Shown here in pieces: positions 15,616 to 24,901 of a DNA stretch of 64,000 bases (position 1 is its first letter; each line of letters starts with the position of its first letter). The DNA is from Balneola sp. Its GTDB lineage: Bacteria; Bacteroidota; Rhodothermia; Balneolales; Balneolaceae. Under the pieces are notes generated by a model. It ran no database searches. It had not been told where the DNA came from and saw only the letters and a list, made by a program, of their open reading frames with translations. The stretch covers positions 350,551-414,550 of the forward strand of contig JAEPNB010000001.1 in the NCBI GenBank assembly GCA_017643645.1, read 5' to 3'. Both the position numbers and the translations under genes were made by a program.

Positions 15616-18117
15616 ATGAAAAAGATACAAATAAAAATACCATTGCTCTTGCCAGAGGTACCGGATGAGAAGGATCAGTGTGTGCAAAAACTCATTCAAC
15701 ATCTTAATGACAAGAAAGGTCTTGAAAAAGTGCATGTAGCAGATAAAACGGAGGATGGCGTACCTCAGCTATGCTTTCATTACAACCCGGAGCTAATCTC
15801 CATAGATCGAATACAGACCTTGGCGGAGCAAAGCGGGGCGGAAATAACGCAGAAATTTGGACATAAACTTATAGAAGTGGATGGAATCCGGCATACCCGC
15901 CATGCTCGTAATATTGAACATAATCTTCAGGGAATAGAGGGCATTTTAGAAATCTCCATATCAGCTTCCGGTATGGTTCGGGTTGAATTTGATACGACCA
16001 AATTAGATGAAGCAGCAATCTTGAAAACCTTGAAAAATAAGGGCCTTGATGTACTAGAAACTCATGTAAGTGCCGAACTATTTCTTGAGAAGATAGAAGA
16101 AACTAAAAAGGGCGAAGATCAAAAAGAAGATAAAAAAGACCACGGCCATGAGGAAGGTGAAGATCATGAACACTCTCACGGTGGTATTTTCGGTAAAAAT
16201 ACGGAGCTCATCTTTTCCATTATCTGTGGAGCATTGCTCGGTATTGGCTTTGGACTGTCTTATGTAGATGCTCTGCCTTCCTGGGTGAGCCTCGCATTAT
16301 ACATCGGTGCCTATTTCTTTGGCGGCTATTTTACGGCTAAAGAAGCCATTCAAACAGTGGCAAAAGGCGGTTTTGAAATTGATTTCCTTATGCTGGTTGC
16401 AGCCATTGGCGCTGCTATTTTAGGCGAATGGGCAGAAGGTGCTTTGCTGTTATTTTTGTTCAGTATGGGACACGCTCTGGAACATTATGCTATGAACAAA
16501 GCCAGAAAGTCTATAAAGGCTTTGGCAGAACTCGCTCCTAAAACCGCGTTGCTTAAGAGAAATGGTAAGACAGAAGAAGTCGGTATTGAGGAATTGAGCA
16601 TCGGTGACATTATTGTGGTGAAGCCCAATAGCAAAATTTCTGCTGATGGTGTGGTGGTGAGTGGTCAAAGTAGCGTTAATCAAGCTCCTATTACCGGAGA
16701 AAGTGTACCGGTAGATAAAGAACCGGTGGATAATCCCGAAAAAGACTGGTCGCAGGAAGACGACATCAAAGATGAGAACCGTGCTTTTTCTGGCACTATC
16801 AATGGGAACAATACGCTGGAAATCAAAGTTACTAAAGTTGCGAAGGATTCAACCCTCTCCCGTCTAGTTAAATTGGTGAATGAAGCCCAAACTCAGAAAT
16901 CACCTACACAGCGACTCACCGATAAATTTGAGAAATATTTTGTACCAGCTGTCCTAGTCTTGGTAGTTGTACTCAATTTCGCATTTTTGGTACTGGACGA
17001 AACTTTTAGCGAAAGTTTCTATCGCGCAATGGCCGTATTGGTGGCAGCCAGCCCTTGCGCTTTGGCGATAGCCACCCCAAGTGCAGTATTAAGCGGAGTA
17101 GCAAGGGCCGCCAAAAGTGGAGTGCTCATCAAAGGTGGTCGACCCTTGGAAGACCTGGGTGTACTCACCGCACTGGCTTTTGACAAAACCGGAACGCTAA
17201 CAGAAGGTAAGCCCAAACTAACTAAAGTAATTCCATTGGGTGATATAAACGAGGACGAGTTGTTGAAAATAGCAGTAGCCGTAGAAAACCTCAGTGACCA
17301 TCCTCTGGCCAAAGCTGTAGTGCGGGATGGTAAAGAGCGATTGGATGGGGCTGATATTCCAGAAGCAAAAGACCTGGAAGCGGTACTTGGTAAGGGGATT
17401 AAAGCCTCTCTGGGTGAGGACAAAGTGTACATCGGCAACCTGGAACTCTTTGAATCTCTGGACGATAAAAAACCGGAGAACGAAACAGAAGAAAAAGTAA
17501 AGTCGCTGGAATCAGCGGGCAATACCACCATGCTGATCCGTCAAAATGACAAATACATTGGCATTATTGCCCTGATGGATACCCCGAGAAAGGAAGCTAA
17601 AAAAACATTGGAACGATTGAAAGAAATCGGTATCAAGCGTATGATCATGCTTACGGGTGATAACCAAAAAGTCGCCGATGCAGTGGCTAAAGAGATTGGC
17701 CTTACGGATGCCTGGGGTAGTTTGCTGCCGGAAGAAAAGGTTGAAGCCATCAAAGAGCTCAGGGAGAAAGAATCCAAAGTAGCGATGGTGGGCGATGGCG
17801 TAAATGATGCCCCGGCAATGGCAAACAGCACGGTAGGGATTGCCATGGGAGCAGCTGGCAGTGATGTAGCCCTAGAAACAGCTGATATTGCCTTAATGGC
17901 CGACAAGCTGGAGACCTTGCCTTTTGCTATCGGTTTGAGTAGAAAAGCCAAAGGCATTATCAAGCAAAACCTCTGGGTTAGTTTGGGTATTGTGGCTTTA
18001 TTAATACCAGCCACAGTTTTCAGCTTTGCCAACATAGGTATTGCCGTACTGATTCATGAAGGCTCTACGCTGGTAGTAGTATTTAATGCGTTACGATTGT
18101 TGGCTTATAAAAAGTAA
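15616..18117 (+). CDS. P1B-4-type heavy-metal-translocating ATPase
   Basis: ATP-driven exporter of transition metals from the cytoplasm (833 residues). The ion pathway shows SPC instead of CPC (~478) and HEGST in the last TM (~813), the P1B-4 signature associated with Co, Zn or Fe. Catalytic landmarks are DKTGTLTEG (~521, phosphorylated Asp), DHPLA, MLTGDNQ and GDGVNDAP. Unlike most P1B-4 pumps it has a long N-terminus with two ferredoxin-like segments (~1-60 and ~75-150) without CxxC. A His/Asp/Glu-rich tract (~172-190, HGHEEGEDHEHSHGG) precedes TM1. The next gene starts 2 nt after its stop, so the pair is probably translationally linked. Confidence 0.92.
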   Translation: MKKIQIKIPLLLPEVPDEKDQCVQKLIQHLNDKKGLEKVHVADKTEDGVPQLCFHYNPELISIDRIQTLAEQSGAEITQKFGHKLIEVDGIRHTRHARNIEHNLQGIEGILEISISASGMVRVEFDTTKLDEAAILKTLKNKGLDVLETHVSAELFLEKIEETKKGEDQKEDKKDHGHEEGEDHEHSHGGIFGKNTELIFSIICGALLGIGFGLSYVDALPSWVSLALYIGAYFFGGYFTAKEAIQTVAKGGFEIDFLMLVAAIGAAILGEWAEGALLLFLFSMGHALEHYAMNKARKSIKALAELAPKTALLKRNGKTEEVGIEELSIGDIIVVKPNSKISADGVVVSGQSSVNQAPITGESVPVDKEPVDNPEKDWSQEDDIKDENRAFSGTINGNNTLEIKVTKVAKDSTLSRLVKLVNEAQTQKSPTQRLTDKFEKYFVPAVLVLVVVLNFAFLVLDETFSESFYRAMAVLVAASPCALAIATPSAVLSGVARAAKSGVLIKGGRPLEDLGVLTALAFDKTGTLTEGKPKLTKVIPLGDINEDELLKIAVAVENLSDHPLAKAVVRDGKERLDGADIPEAKDLEAVLGKGIKASLGEDKVYIGNLELFESLDDKKPENETEEKVKSLESAGNTTMLIRQNDKYIGIIALMDTPRKEAKKTLERLKEIGIKRMIMLTGDNQKVADAVAKEIGLTDAWGSLLPEEKVEAIKELREKESKVAMVGDGVNDAPAMANSTVGIAMGAAGSDVALETADIALMADKLETLPFAIGLSRKAKGIIKQNLWVSLGIVALLIPATVFSFANIGIAVLIHEGSTLVVVFNALRLLAYKK

Positions 18118-18119
18118 AA

Positions 18120-18914
18120 TTGAAAAAATCCACATTCCACATCAGCAAAATGGATTGCCCTTCAGAGGAGGAAATGATCCGCATGAAGCTGGAACCTTAT
18201 AATGAGGTAAAACAGCTTTCTTTTGATATCCCTAATCGCAAACTGGAGGTATATCATACAGAAAAAGTAGATGAGATCCATCACGCCATAAGTGAGCTTA
18301 AACTTAGCGACCAGTTATTAGGTTCAGAAGATGATGCCGAATTGCCGTTGGCTCCTGACGAATCCAAACAGCGAAAAATATTGTGGTGGGTGCTGGGTAT
18401 CAATTTCATTTTCTTTTTAATAGAAATGACCACAGGTTGGATCTCTAACTCTATGGGTCTCATAGCCGATTCACTTGACATGCTGGCAGATTCCATCGTA
18501 TATGCACTAAGTCTTTTTGCGATTGGAAGTACTATTTCAAGAAAGAAAAAAGTAGCTAAATTTAGTGGGTATTTTCAAATGGGATTGGCGCTTTTAGGCT
18601 TCTCAGAGGTACTGCGGAGATTTCTCAGCGAAAGCGAAACACCTCTTTTTGAGTGGATGATCGTCGTAGCATTACTGGCCCTTATCGGTAACCTGGTTTC
18701 GCTCTGGCTGATCAATAAAGCTAAAAGCGATGAAGCTCACATGCAGGCAAGTGCTATATTTACATCCAATGACATTATTGTGAATGGTGGGGTGATATTA
18801 GCCGGAGTACTTGTTTTTTGGTTTGATAGTAAACTACCAGATCTGATAATCGGGGCGATTGTATTCAGTTTTGTGATTCGTGGAGCCATAAAAATCCTAC
18901 AATTAAGTAGGTAA
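18120..18914 (+). CDS. HMA-domain cation diffusion facilitator-type transporter
   Basis: Predicted 264-residue inner-membrane metal transporter starting at TTG, 2 nt after the P1B-4 ATPase stop. Residues ~1-65 resemble an HMA metallochaperone fold, but with MDCPSEE in place of the usual CxxC loop, so a Cys/Glu site is expected. Residues ~80-264 form six TM helices of CDF type with ADSLDMLADS in TM2. The usual HxxxD in TM5 is replaced by SNDIIVN. The long cytoplasmic C-terminal domain of typical CDFs is missing. The N-terminal HMA may substitute for it in metal delivery. Family call is good and substrate is unknown. Confidence 0.82.
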   Translation: MKKSTFHISKMDCPSEEEMIRMKLEPYNEVKQLSFDIPNRKLEVYHTEKVDEIHHAISELKLSDQLLGSEDDAELPLAPDESKQRKILWWVLGINFIFFLIEMTTGWISNSMGLIADSLDMLADSIVYALSLFAIGSTISRKKKVAKFSGYFQMGLALLGFSEVLRRFLSESETPLFEWMIVVALLALIGNLVSLWLINKAKSDEAHMQASAIFTSNDIIVNGGVILAGVLVFWFDSKLPDLIIGAIVFSFVIRGAIKILQLSR

Positions 18915-18944
18915 CATAATTAGTGACACTCAAATTCATATCCC

Positions 18945-19835
18945 ATGACACATGATCATCACCATAATCAAGAAGGGAATATTAAAATTGCCTTTTTCCT
19001 CAATATAGGATTTACCGTCCTCGAATTTTTTGGTGGATTGTATGTGAACAGTGTTGCCATTATTTCGGATGCATTACATGATCTTGGTGATAGTATCTCA
19101 CTTGGATTGTCATGGTATTTGGATCACAAATCTAAGCAAGGAGCAAATCGATCGTTCACTTTCGGTTATACACGGTTTTCCCTTCTCGGAGCGTTAATCA
19201 ACAGCCTTGTTTTAATAGCGGGCTCCATCTTTGTTATTAATGAAGCGGTCGCTCGTATTATCACTCCGGAACATACAGACGCTCAAGGAATGCTTATTTT
19301 TGCCATTATTGGGGTAAGTGTAAATGGCTACGCTGCGTGGAAGGTTAGCGACGGAAAAACTCTCAATGAAAAAGTTATTTCCTGGCATTTGTTGGAGGAT
19401 GTTTTAGGTTGGGCTGCCGTTCTGATTGTCTCCATTGTTTTGCTATTTAAAGATATTCATTACTTGGACCCCGCGCTTTCTATTCTAATTACAGCTTATG
19501 TTCTTTGGAATGTTATCAAGAGACTAAAAGAAACCCTATATGTATTTCTTCAAGGGAGTCCTGATGACGTTAGCATAGAAGAGTTAGAATCTAAATTTCT
19601 AGAAAAAGATTTTGTAGATGAAACCAAGCATCTTCACTTGTGGTCGCTTGATGGAGAACGCCATGTTTTTACGGCCCATCTGATCTTACAGGGAGTTTCA
19701 GATTACTCTGAAATTATTGAAGCAAAAAAAGAAATCCGGAAAATTTTAAAACCGTACAATTTTAGCCACAGCACAATTGAGGTTGAGCTTGATTCGGAAA
19801 CATCCTCACTCATAGAAGACAACCATACAACATGA
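18945..19835 (+). CDS. czcD: CzcD-type cation diffusion facilitator
   Basis: The 296-residue Zn/Co/Cd:proton antiporter of the CDF family has a His-rich N-terminus (THDHHHNQ) and six TM segments. TM2 carries SDALHDLGDS (HxxxD site) and TM5 carries WHLLEDVLGW (the second HxxxD-type site). A C-terminal cytoplasmic domain at ~205-285 contains LHLWSLDGERHVFTAHL. These are canonical CzcD features. It overlaps the next gene by ATGA (19832-19835), which points to translational coupling with the HMA-AraC regulator. Confidence 0.92.
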   Translation: MTHDHHHNQEGNIKIAFFLNIGFTVLEFFGGLYVNSVAIISDALHDLGDSISLGLSWYLDHKSKQGANRSFTFGYTRFSLLGALINSLVLIAGSIFVINEAVARIITPEHTDAQGMLIFAIIGVSVNGYAAWKVSDGKTLNEKVISWHLLEDVLGWAAVLIVSIVLLFKDIHYLDPALSILITAYVLWNVIKRLKETLYVFLQGSPDDVSIEELESKFLEKDFVDETKHLHLWSLDGERHVFTAHLILQGVSDYSEIIEAKKEIRKILKPYNFSHSTIEVELDSETSSLIEDNHTT

Positions 19836-20398
19836 AACAACAACATTTTCATATCAAGAATATGGTATGTAGCCATTGTGCAGAAGTCTTAGAGGAAAAA
19901 CTGAATTCCTCAAATTTCGAAGTTAAAAAGATTGAGTTGGGAGAATTGACACTGGCTGATCCGATTACTGATGCAGAATATCAACGGCTCATAAAAGTGG
20001 TTAACACCAATGGATTTGAGATTATTAACGATCAGGGAAGCAAACTGGTCGAACAGATAAAACAGCTAATTATCCAATTGGTGCGTACCAACAAAGAATT
20101 ACCCGGTAAGTTATCGGAATATTTATCCTCACAACTAAATAAAGAATATCAGTACATAAGTAGATTATTTTCCAATGTGGAAGGAAAATCTATAGAACGA
20201 TATTATATCTTACAAAAGATTGAGCGGGCAAAAGAGTTAATTGTCTATGGAGAGCAGAATCTGACCGAAATTGCTTATGAACTGGGATATAGCAGTCAGC
20301 AACATTTTTCAAGACAATTCAAAAAAGAAACCGGATTATCTCCCTCACATTTCAAGGAAGTGAAGGAAAATAAGAGAGTTTCAATAGATCAAATTTAA
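19832..20398 (+). CDS. AraC-family regulator with N-terminal HMA-like metal domain
   Basis: A 188-residue predicted one-component regulator. Residues ~1-65 look like a heavy-metal-associated domain (FHIKNMVCSHCAEVLEEKL has the MxCxxC loop). Residues ~105-180 are an AraC double HTH, with the second helix pair in LTEIAYELGYSSQQHFSRQF. Metal binding at CSHC could switch DNA binding and control the surrounding efflux genes. It is translationally coupled to czcD by a 4-nt overlap and followed, 80 nt later, by a P1B-2 ATPase. The domain pair is visible in the sequence; its metal and targets are inferred. Confidence 0.85.
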   Translation: MKQQHFHIKNMVCSHCAEVLEEKLNSSNFEVKKIELGELTLADPITDAEYQRLIKVVNTNGFEIINDQGSKLVEQIKQLIIQLVRTNKELPGKLSEYLSSQLNKEYQYISRLFSNVEGKSIERYYILQKIERAKELIVYGEQNLTEIAYELGYSSQQHFSRQFKKETGLSPSHFKEVKENKRVSIDQI

Positions 20399-20478
20399 CG
20401 TAATAATGCACGAGATTTACATTAATATGCAATCGAGTTAAGCACGAAACTGGTACTATTTACAAAAATTAAGTACCC

Positions 20479-22422
20479 ATGAATACATTCCTTAAAAAAT
20501 ATAAAGAAGCGGTAATAAGCTTTGTTGCCTTAGTAGGTGCTCTTCTTGTTGAGCATGTTATCATATTTGAAGGGAGTCAATATGTATACCTGATGCTGTA
20601 TGGGTTATCCTATTTAGCTGTTGGGGGTTCAGTTTGGATTAAAGCGTTTAATTCATTGAAGAATGGTACGCTCTTCAGTGAGTTTTTTCTTATGGGAATA
20701 GCGACTGTTGGCGCTTTTGCAATCGGTGAGTATGCCGAAGGTGTTGCGGTAATGCTGTTTTACACGATTGGTGAATATGCACAGCATGGAGCAGTTCATA
20801 AAGCACGAAATTCGATTAAAAAACTTATTGATCAACAGCCTGATGTTGCCACAGTTGAACGCGATGGAGAAACTCTCGACCTTCATCCCTCAAAAGTAAA
20901 TAATGGAGACATTGTATTGGTTCGTCCGGGCGATAAAGTTCCTCTTGATGGTGAATTAATAACGGAACGAGCATCATTTAATACAGCGGCACTTACCGGC
21001 GAATCCAAACCTATGACAATTAATGCAGGTGAAGAAGTTTGGGCCGGATCTATCAATCAGGATTCTGTTGTTCGCATCAAAGTTACCAGTACTTTTAAAG
21101 ATACAAAGCTTTCCGGTATTCTTAATATGGTTCAGGAAGCGTCGAAACGCAAAGCACCAACACAGCGATTTATTACAAAATTTGCTAAAGTATACACCCC
21201 GATCGTGGTCTGGCTGGCTATAGCAATAACCTTTCTTCCATATTTATTCGTAGAATCATATGTTTTTCAGGACTGGTTTTACAGAGCGCTTATCTTTCTG
21301 GTAGTTTCATGTCCATGTGGTTTGGTTATTTCTGTTCCTTTGGGATATTTTGGAGGCATTGGAGCAGCTTCAGGAAATGGGATTTTATTCAAAGGATCAG
21401 ATTATCTGGATCAACTTCGAAAGATGAAGATTTTGTTTATGGATAAAACCGGAACTTTGACCAAAGGTTCATTCGCAGTACAATCTGTTCAAACTTACAA
21501 TGGTTTTAGTGAAACTGAGTTGATCAAATATGCCGCTTCTTTGGAACAACATTCTACCCATCCGATCGGAAAAGCAATTCTCAGTTATAAAAACGGACAG
21601 GATTTACTCCCGGTAGTTGAACAACAGGAGATTTCAGGGAAAGGTTTGAAGGGCGTCGTTAATGGCAAGAACGTGCTTGCAGGAAATATGGATCTTTTAA
21701 AAGATCATCAGATTAAATTTACCGAAAGTTTGCTTTCAGAGCCATACACCTACATTCATATTGCAGTTGATGGAGAACTTGTGGGTACTTTAAGCATTGC
21801 TGATGAAATCAAAGAGGATAGTAAACGAGCGATTGAAGAATTAAAAGAAAGAGGGCTTCAAAAGTTAGTGGTGCTTTCAGGAGATAATCAGGAAGTAGTT
21901 ACTTATGTTGCTACCCAACTTGGTTTAGATGAAGCTCATGGAAATCTTCTCCCTGATGAAAAGTTTAAACTTGTTGAAGAAGCCATCGGTAAAGGAAATG
22001 TTGTAGGCTTTATGGGAGATGGCGTTAATGACGCTCCTGTTATTACATTATCGGATGTTGGCATTGCCATGGGAGGCATGGGTTCTGATGCAACCGTGGA
22101 AACTGCGGATGTTGTAATTCAGAATGATCAACCATCCAAACTTCCCCTTGCAATCGATATTTCAAGGTTTACACATCGTATTGTCTGGCAGAATATCTTC
22201 TTTGCTTTAGGAATAAAGATTTTAGTGATGGTTCTGGCCGGCTTTGGTGTTGCCACTATGTGGGAAGCTATTTTTGCTGATGTGGGTGTAGCTCTTATTG
22301 CTATTGGAAATGCAATACGTATTCAGGTTAAGTTTTCGGAAACAAATTCCCTGTTATCTTTCTTCACTTCTGTATCTGAAGATGATCAACACGATCTTGA
22401 AGAAGCTCATTGTTGTTGCTAG
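20479..22422 (+). CDS. zntA: P1B-2-type Zn/Cd/Pb-translocating ATPase
   Basis: A 647-residue P-type ATPase that would expel Zn2+, Cd2+ or Pb2+. The TM6 metal site is SCPCGL (~278). The phosphorylation site is MDKTGTLTKG (~321), followed by THPIGKAI, LSGDNQEV and GDGVNDAP. The final TM carries FADVGVALIAIGNAIRI, where the Asp matches the P1B-2 metal-site Asp of E. coli ZntA. There is no N-terminal HMA domain. Instead the C-terminus ends HDLEEAHCCC, a likely terminal metal-binding site. It closes the metal island, and convergent genes of a different pathway begin 22 nt later. Confidence 0.93.
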   Translation: MNTFLKKYKEAVISFVALVGALLVEHVIIFEGSQYVYLMLYGLSYLAVGGSVWIKAFNSLKNGTLFSEFFLMGIATVGAFAIGEYAEGVAVMLFYTIGEYAQHGAVHKARNSIKKLIDQQPDVATVERDGETLDLHPSKVNNGDIVLVRPGDKVPLDGELITERASFNTAALTGESKPMTINAGEEVWAGSINQDSVVRIKVTSTFKDTKLSGILNMVQEASKRKAPTQRFITKFAKVYTPIVVWLAIAITFLPYLFVESYVFQDWFYRALIFLVVSCPCGLVISVPLGYFGGIGAASGNGILFKGSDYLDQLRKMKILFMDKTGTLTKGSFAVQSVQTYNGFSETELIKYAASLEQHSTHPIGKAILSYKNGQDLLPVVEQQEISGKGLKGVVNGKNVLAGNMDLLKDHQIKFTESLLSEPYTYIHIAVDGELVGTLSIADEIKEDSKRAIEELKERGLQKLVVLSGDNQEVVTYVATQLGLDEAHGNLLPDEKFKLVEEAIGKGNVVGFMGDGVNDAPVITLSDVGIAMGGMGSDATVETADVVIQNDQPSKLPLAIDISRFTHRIVWQNIFFALGIKILVMVLAGFGVATMWEAIFADVGVALIAIGNAIRIQVKFSETNSLLSFFTSVSEDDQHDLEEAHCCC

Positions 22423-22444
22423 GATTTCTCTTAAAGAAAAGTTC

Positions 22445-23566
22445 TTAAAGCTGTTTCCTATACATTTTATAGGTTTTATCCAGCGTACCACCAATACGCT
22501 CCGCTAAGCGGATCATCTCGGTATTAGTACCCAAAACCCAGCTTAACTCTGATTGTGTTAATCCCCTTGGCAATCCTTTTTCAATTGCTTTTTGGGTAAG
22601 AAGAGCATCAATTCCCTTTCCCCGATATTCAGGAATAACTCCCAATAGCGCTGTTCTTAAACGATCTATTTTCTTTTTACCAAATAAGAATTTAAAGATC
22701 CCGAAAGGAAATAGATTTCCATTCATCCCTTTGAATAATTGGTTGTAGTCTAATAATGCAATGGAAAATGCAACAGGCTTACCATCTATTTCTGCAATAT
22801 GTGCGAAATCAGTATCCAGGATCATTTTAAAATCCTTTGCTGTATGCTGCAATTCTTCATAAGTAAGCGGTAGAAAGCCCCAATTATCCTTCCAGGCTTG
22901 ATTGTAAATATTTCGAACGATCTCAACTTCTTCGTTCAGTTTTTTCATATTTACTTCCCGAATTTTAAGCCCCGGATTTCTCTTGTATACAATTTCTAAA
23001 GCTCTTTCAAACCGAGATAAGTCAATGTCTTCTCTGTTTACATAAAACGCCAGAAGATCCATTTCTTCTTCGAAACCTGCATTATTGATCAGTTTTTCAT
23101 AATAAGGCTTGTTGTAGGGCATCATTAGATAAGGCTGCTTATCAAAGCTGTCGACCAAAAGGCCAATGGTATCCATCATTCCCGGACTTGCAGGACCAAG
23201 CACGTCCTTCATTCCTTTTTCTCTCAGCCAATCTGATGCTACACGAAATAATAAGTTTGCTGTTTGCTGATTATCAATACATTCAAAAAAACCGAAATGC
23301 CCGGTCTTGGTACCATGATGTTCGTTAAACCTGTGATCTACTACTGCAGAAATTCGGCCGGCTATTTCCCCATTGTGTTCAGCAATGAATAATGCCATTT
23401 CGGCATTCTGGAAATAGGGATTTTTGTCTTTACTGAGAAGTTTCTTTTGATCCATTCGGAGAGGCGGAACCCATACATCATTGTCAGCATAATGTTGGTA
23501 AGGGAATTCAATAAATTGTTTCCGTTCATCGTCTGTAGTTACGATGGTAACCCCATTCGTATTCAT
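22445..23566 (-). CDS. GNAT-superfamily acyltransferase, candidate bacterial ceramide synthase
   Basis: A 373-residue protein of the large two-lobed GNAT type. It has an N-terminal half with DNDVWVPPLRMDQKKLL, NPYFQNAEMALFIAEHNGE and GHFGFFECIDN. The C-terminal half carries the acetyl/acyl-CoA-loop-like VIPEYRGKGIDALL. It lies 12 nt after serine palmitoyltransferase in the same operon. The bacterial ceramide synthase of Caulobacter is a GNAT-type N-acyltransferase, so acylation of the sphingoid base (sphinganine or 3-ketosphinganine) is the likely role. The family fold is well supported. The ceramide-synthase role is inference from neighbourhood. Confidence 0.72.
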   Translation of the reverse strand: MNTNGVTIVTTDDERKQFIEFPYQHYADNDVWVPPLRMDQKKLLSKDKNPYFQNAEMALFIAEHNGEIAGRISAVVDHRFNEHHGTKTGHFGFFECIDNQQTANLLFRVASDWLREKGMKDVLGPASPGMMDTIGLLVDSFDKQPYLMMPYNKPYYEKLINNAGFEEEMDLLAFYVNREDIDLSRFERALEIVYKRNPGLKIREVNMKKLNEEVEIVRNIYNQAWKDNWGFLPLTYEELQHTAKDFKMILDTDFAHIAEIDGKPVAFSIALLDYNQLFKGMNGNLFPFGIFKFLFGKKKIDRLRTALLGVIPEYRGKGIDALLTQKAIEKGLPRGLTQSELSWVLGTNTEMIRLAERIGGTLDKTYKMYRKQL

Positions 23567-23578
23567 ACATCAAAAGAT

Positions 23579-24814
23579 TTAGGTGCCGGAGTAACCGTTC
23601 TGATCAATAATTCCGTGTTTAAGTCCAACTTTACGGAACGCTTCAAGAATTCTGTCCAGGTGCTCATTTGTGTGACTGGCCATATAACTTGTTCTCAACA
23701 AAGACTGACCTGCAGGAACAGCAGGAGGAACTACAGCATTTGCATAAACTCCTTCTTCAAAAAGATCTTTCCAAAATTTGAAACAATCCATCATATCCCC
23801 TATAACCACCGGCACGATTGGAGATTCACTTGACCAAACGTTAAATCCAAGATTTTTTAATTCGGTACGCATATAAATTGAAATTTCTTCCAACCTTTCA
23901 ATTCTCCATGGTTCTTCCTGTAGAATTTCGAGAGCTTTTAATACAGTAGCAACGTTTGCAGGAGGCATGGATGCACTAAAAATATGTGCCGGAGATGTGT
24001 GCCTTATATACTCAATTACTTGCTTATTTCCGACGATAAATCCACCTAATGAAGCAAACGATTTTGAGAAAGTTCCACTGATAAGATCTACTTCGTCTGT
24101 AAGTCCGAACACAGAAGCTGAACCTCGTCCACCGTCTCCAATTACTCCTACAGCGTGAGCATCATCCAAGTAAAGACGGGCATTAAATTCTTTAGCCAGT
24201 TTTACCAGTTCAGGAACTTTAGCAAGTGTTCCTGACATCGAAAAAACTCCATCAGTAATAATAATTTTACCGGCATCCGGATCTGCTTTTTCTAACAGCT
24301 TTCTAAGCTGATCCATATCGTTATGCTGGTAACGCATCGTTTTAGCATTTGAACATAAAGTTCCTACAACAATGCAAGCGTGATTATCTCTGTCAGAGAA
24401 AATAATATCATTACGTTGAGCAATAGTTTGGATCGTACCTTCATTGGTTTGATAACCGGTACTAAAAAGAACACAGTTCTCTTTTCCCATGAACGCAGCG
24501 AGCTTCTCTTCCAGCTCTAAGTGAATATCCAGAGTTCCGTTCAAATATCGGGAACCGGTACAACCTGTACCATACTTTTTGAGTGCGGCTTGTGCAGCTT
24601 CTATTGTTCTTTTATCATTGGTTAAGCCAAGATAATTATTGGAGCCCGCCATGATAACTTCATGCCCTTCAATTTCTACAATTGTACCATCTGTTGCTTC
24701 CAAAGGCTTAAAATACGGATATAGCCCTAATTCTTTAACTTCATCAGCTTTTGTGAAGTTATATGCTTTTGCAAAAATGTCGTTCTTGGCTACTTCAGTT
24801 TTCGTATCTGCCAT
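23579..24814 (-). CDS. spt: Serine palmitoyltransferase (alpha-oxoamine synthase)
   Basis: PLP enzyme that condenses serine with a long-chain acyl-CoA to form 3-ketosphinganine, the first step of sphingolipid synthesis. The 411 residues closely resemble, from memory, the soluble Sphingobacterium enzyme. Shared runs are GSNNYLGLTNDKR, YGTGCTGSRYLNGTLD, LDDAHAVGVIG and GTFSKSFASLGGF with the PLP lysine near residue 250. The alternatives KBL and BioF are less likely because of GTGCTGSRYLNGT and length. It precedes the GNAT acyltransferase gene by 12 nt on the same strand. Confidence 0.88.
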   Translation of the reverse strand: MADTKTEVAKNDIFAKAYNFTKADEVKELGLYPYFKPLEATDGTIVEIEGHEVIMAGSNNYLGLTNDKRTIEAAQAALKKYGTGCTGSRYLNGTLDIHLELEEKLAAFMGKENCVLFSTGYQTNEGTIQTIAQRNDIIFSDRDNHACIVVGTLCSNAKTMRYQHNDMDQLRKLLEKADPDAGKIIITDGVFSMSGTLAKVPELVKLAKEFNARLYLDDAHAVGVIGDGGRGSASVFGLTDEVDLISGTFSKSFASLGGFIVGNKQVIEYIRHTSPAHIFSASMPPANVATVLKALEILQEEPWRIERLEEISIYMRTELKNLGFNVWSSESPIVPVVIGDMMDCFKFWKDLFEEGVYANAVVPPAVPAGQSLLRTSYMASHTNEHLDRILEAFRKVGLKHGIIDQNGYSGT

Positions 24815-24901
24815 GCAGGTTGTCCTTAAAAAAATTCTTTTGTAACGGCGAAATATACCCAGTATTAATATTCTATCAAATTTTGATTAAATATGTACCG
24901 G

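Noticed and set aside
1..22422. Metal island as an integrative element with attachment sites
   Set aside because: No integrase, transposase, tRNA gene or flanking direct repeat is visible; clustering alone does not show mobility.
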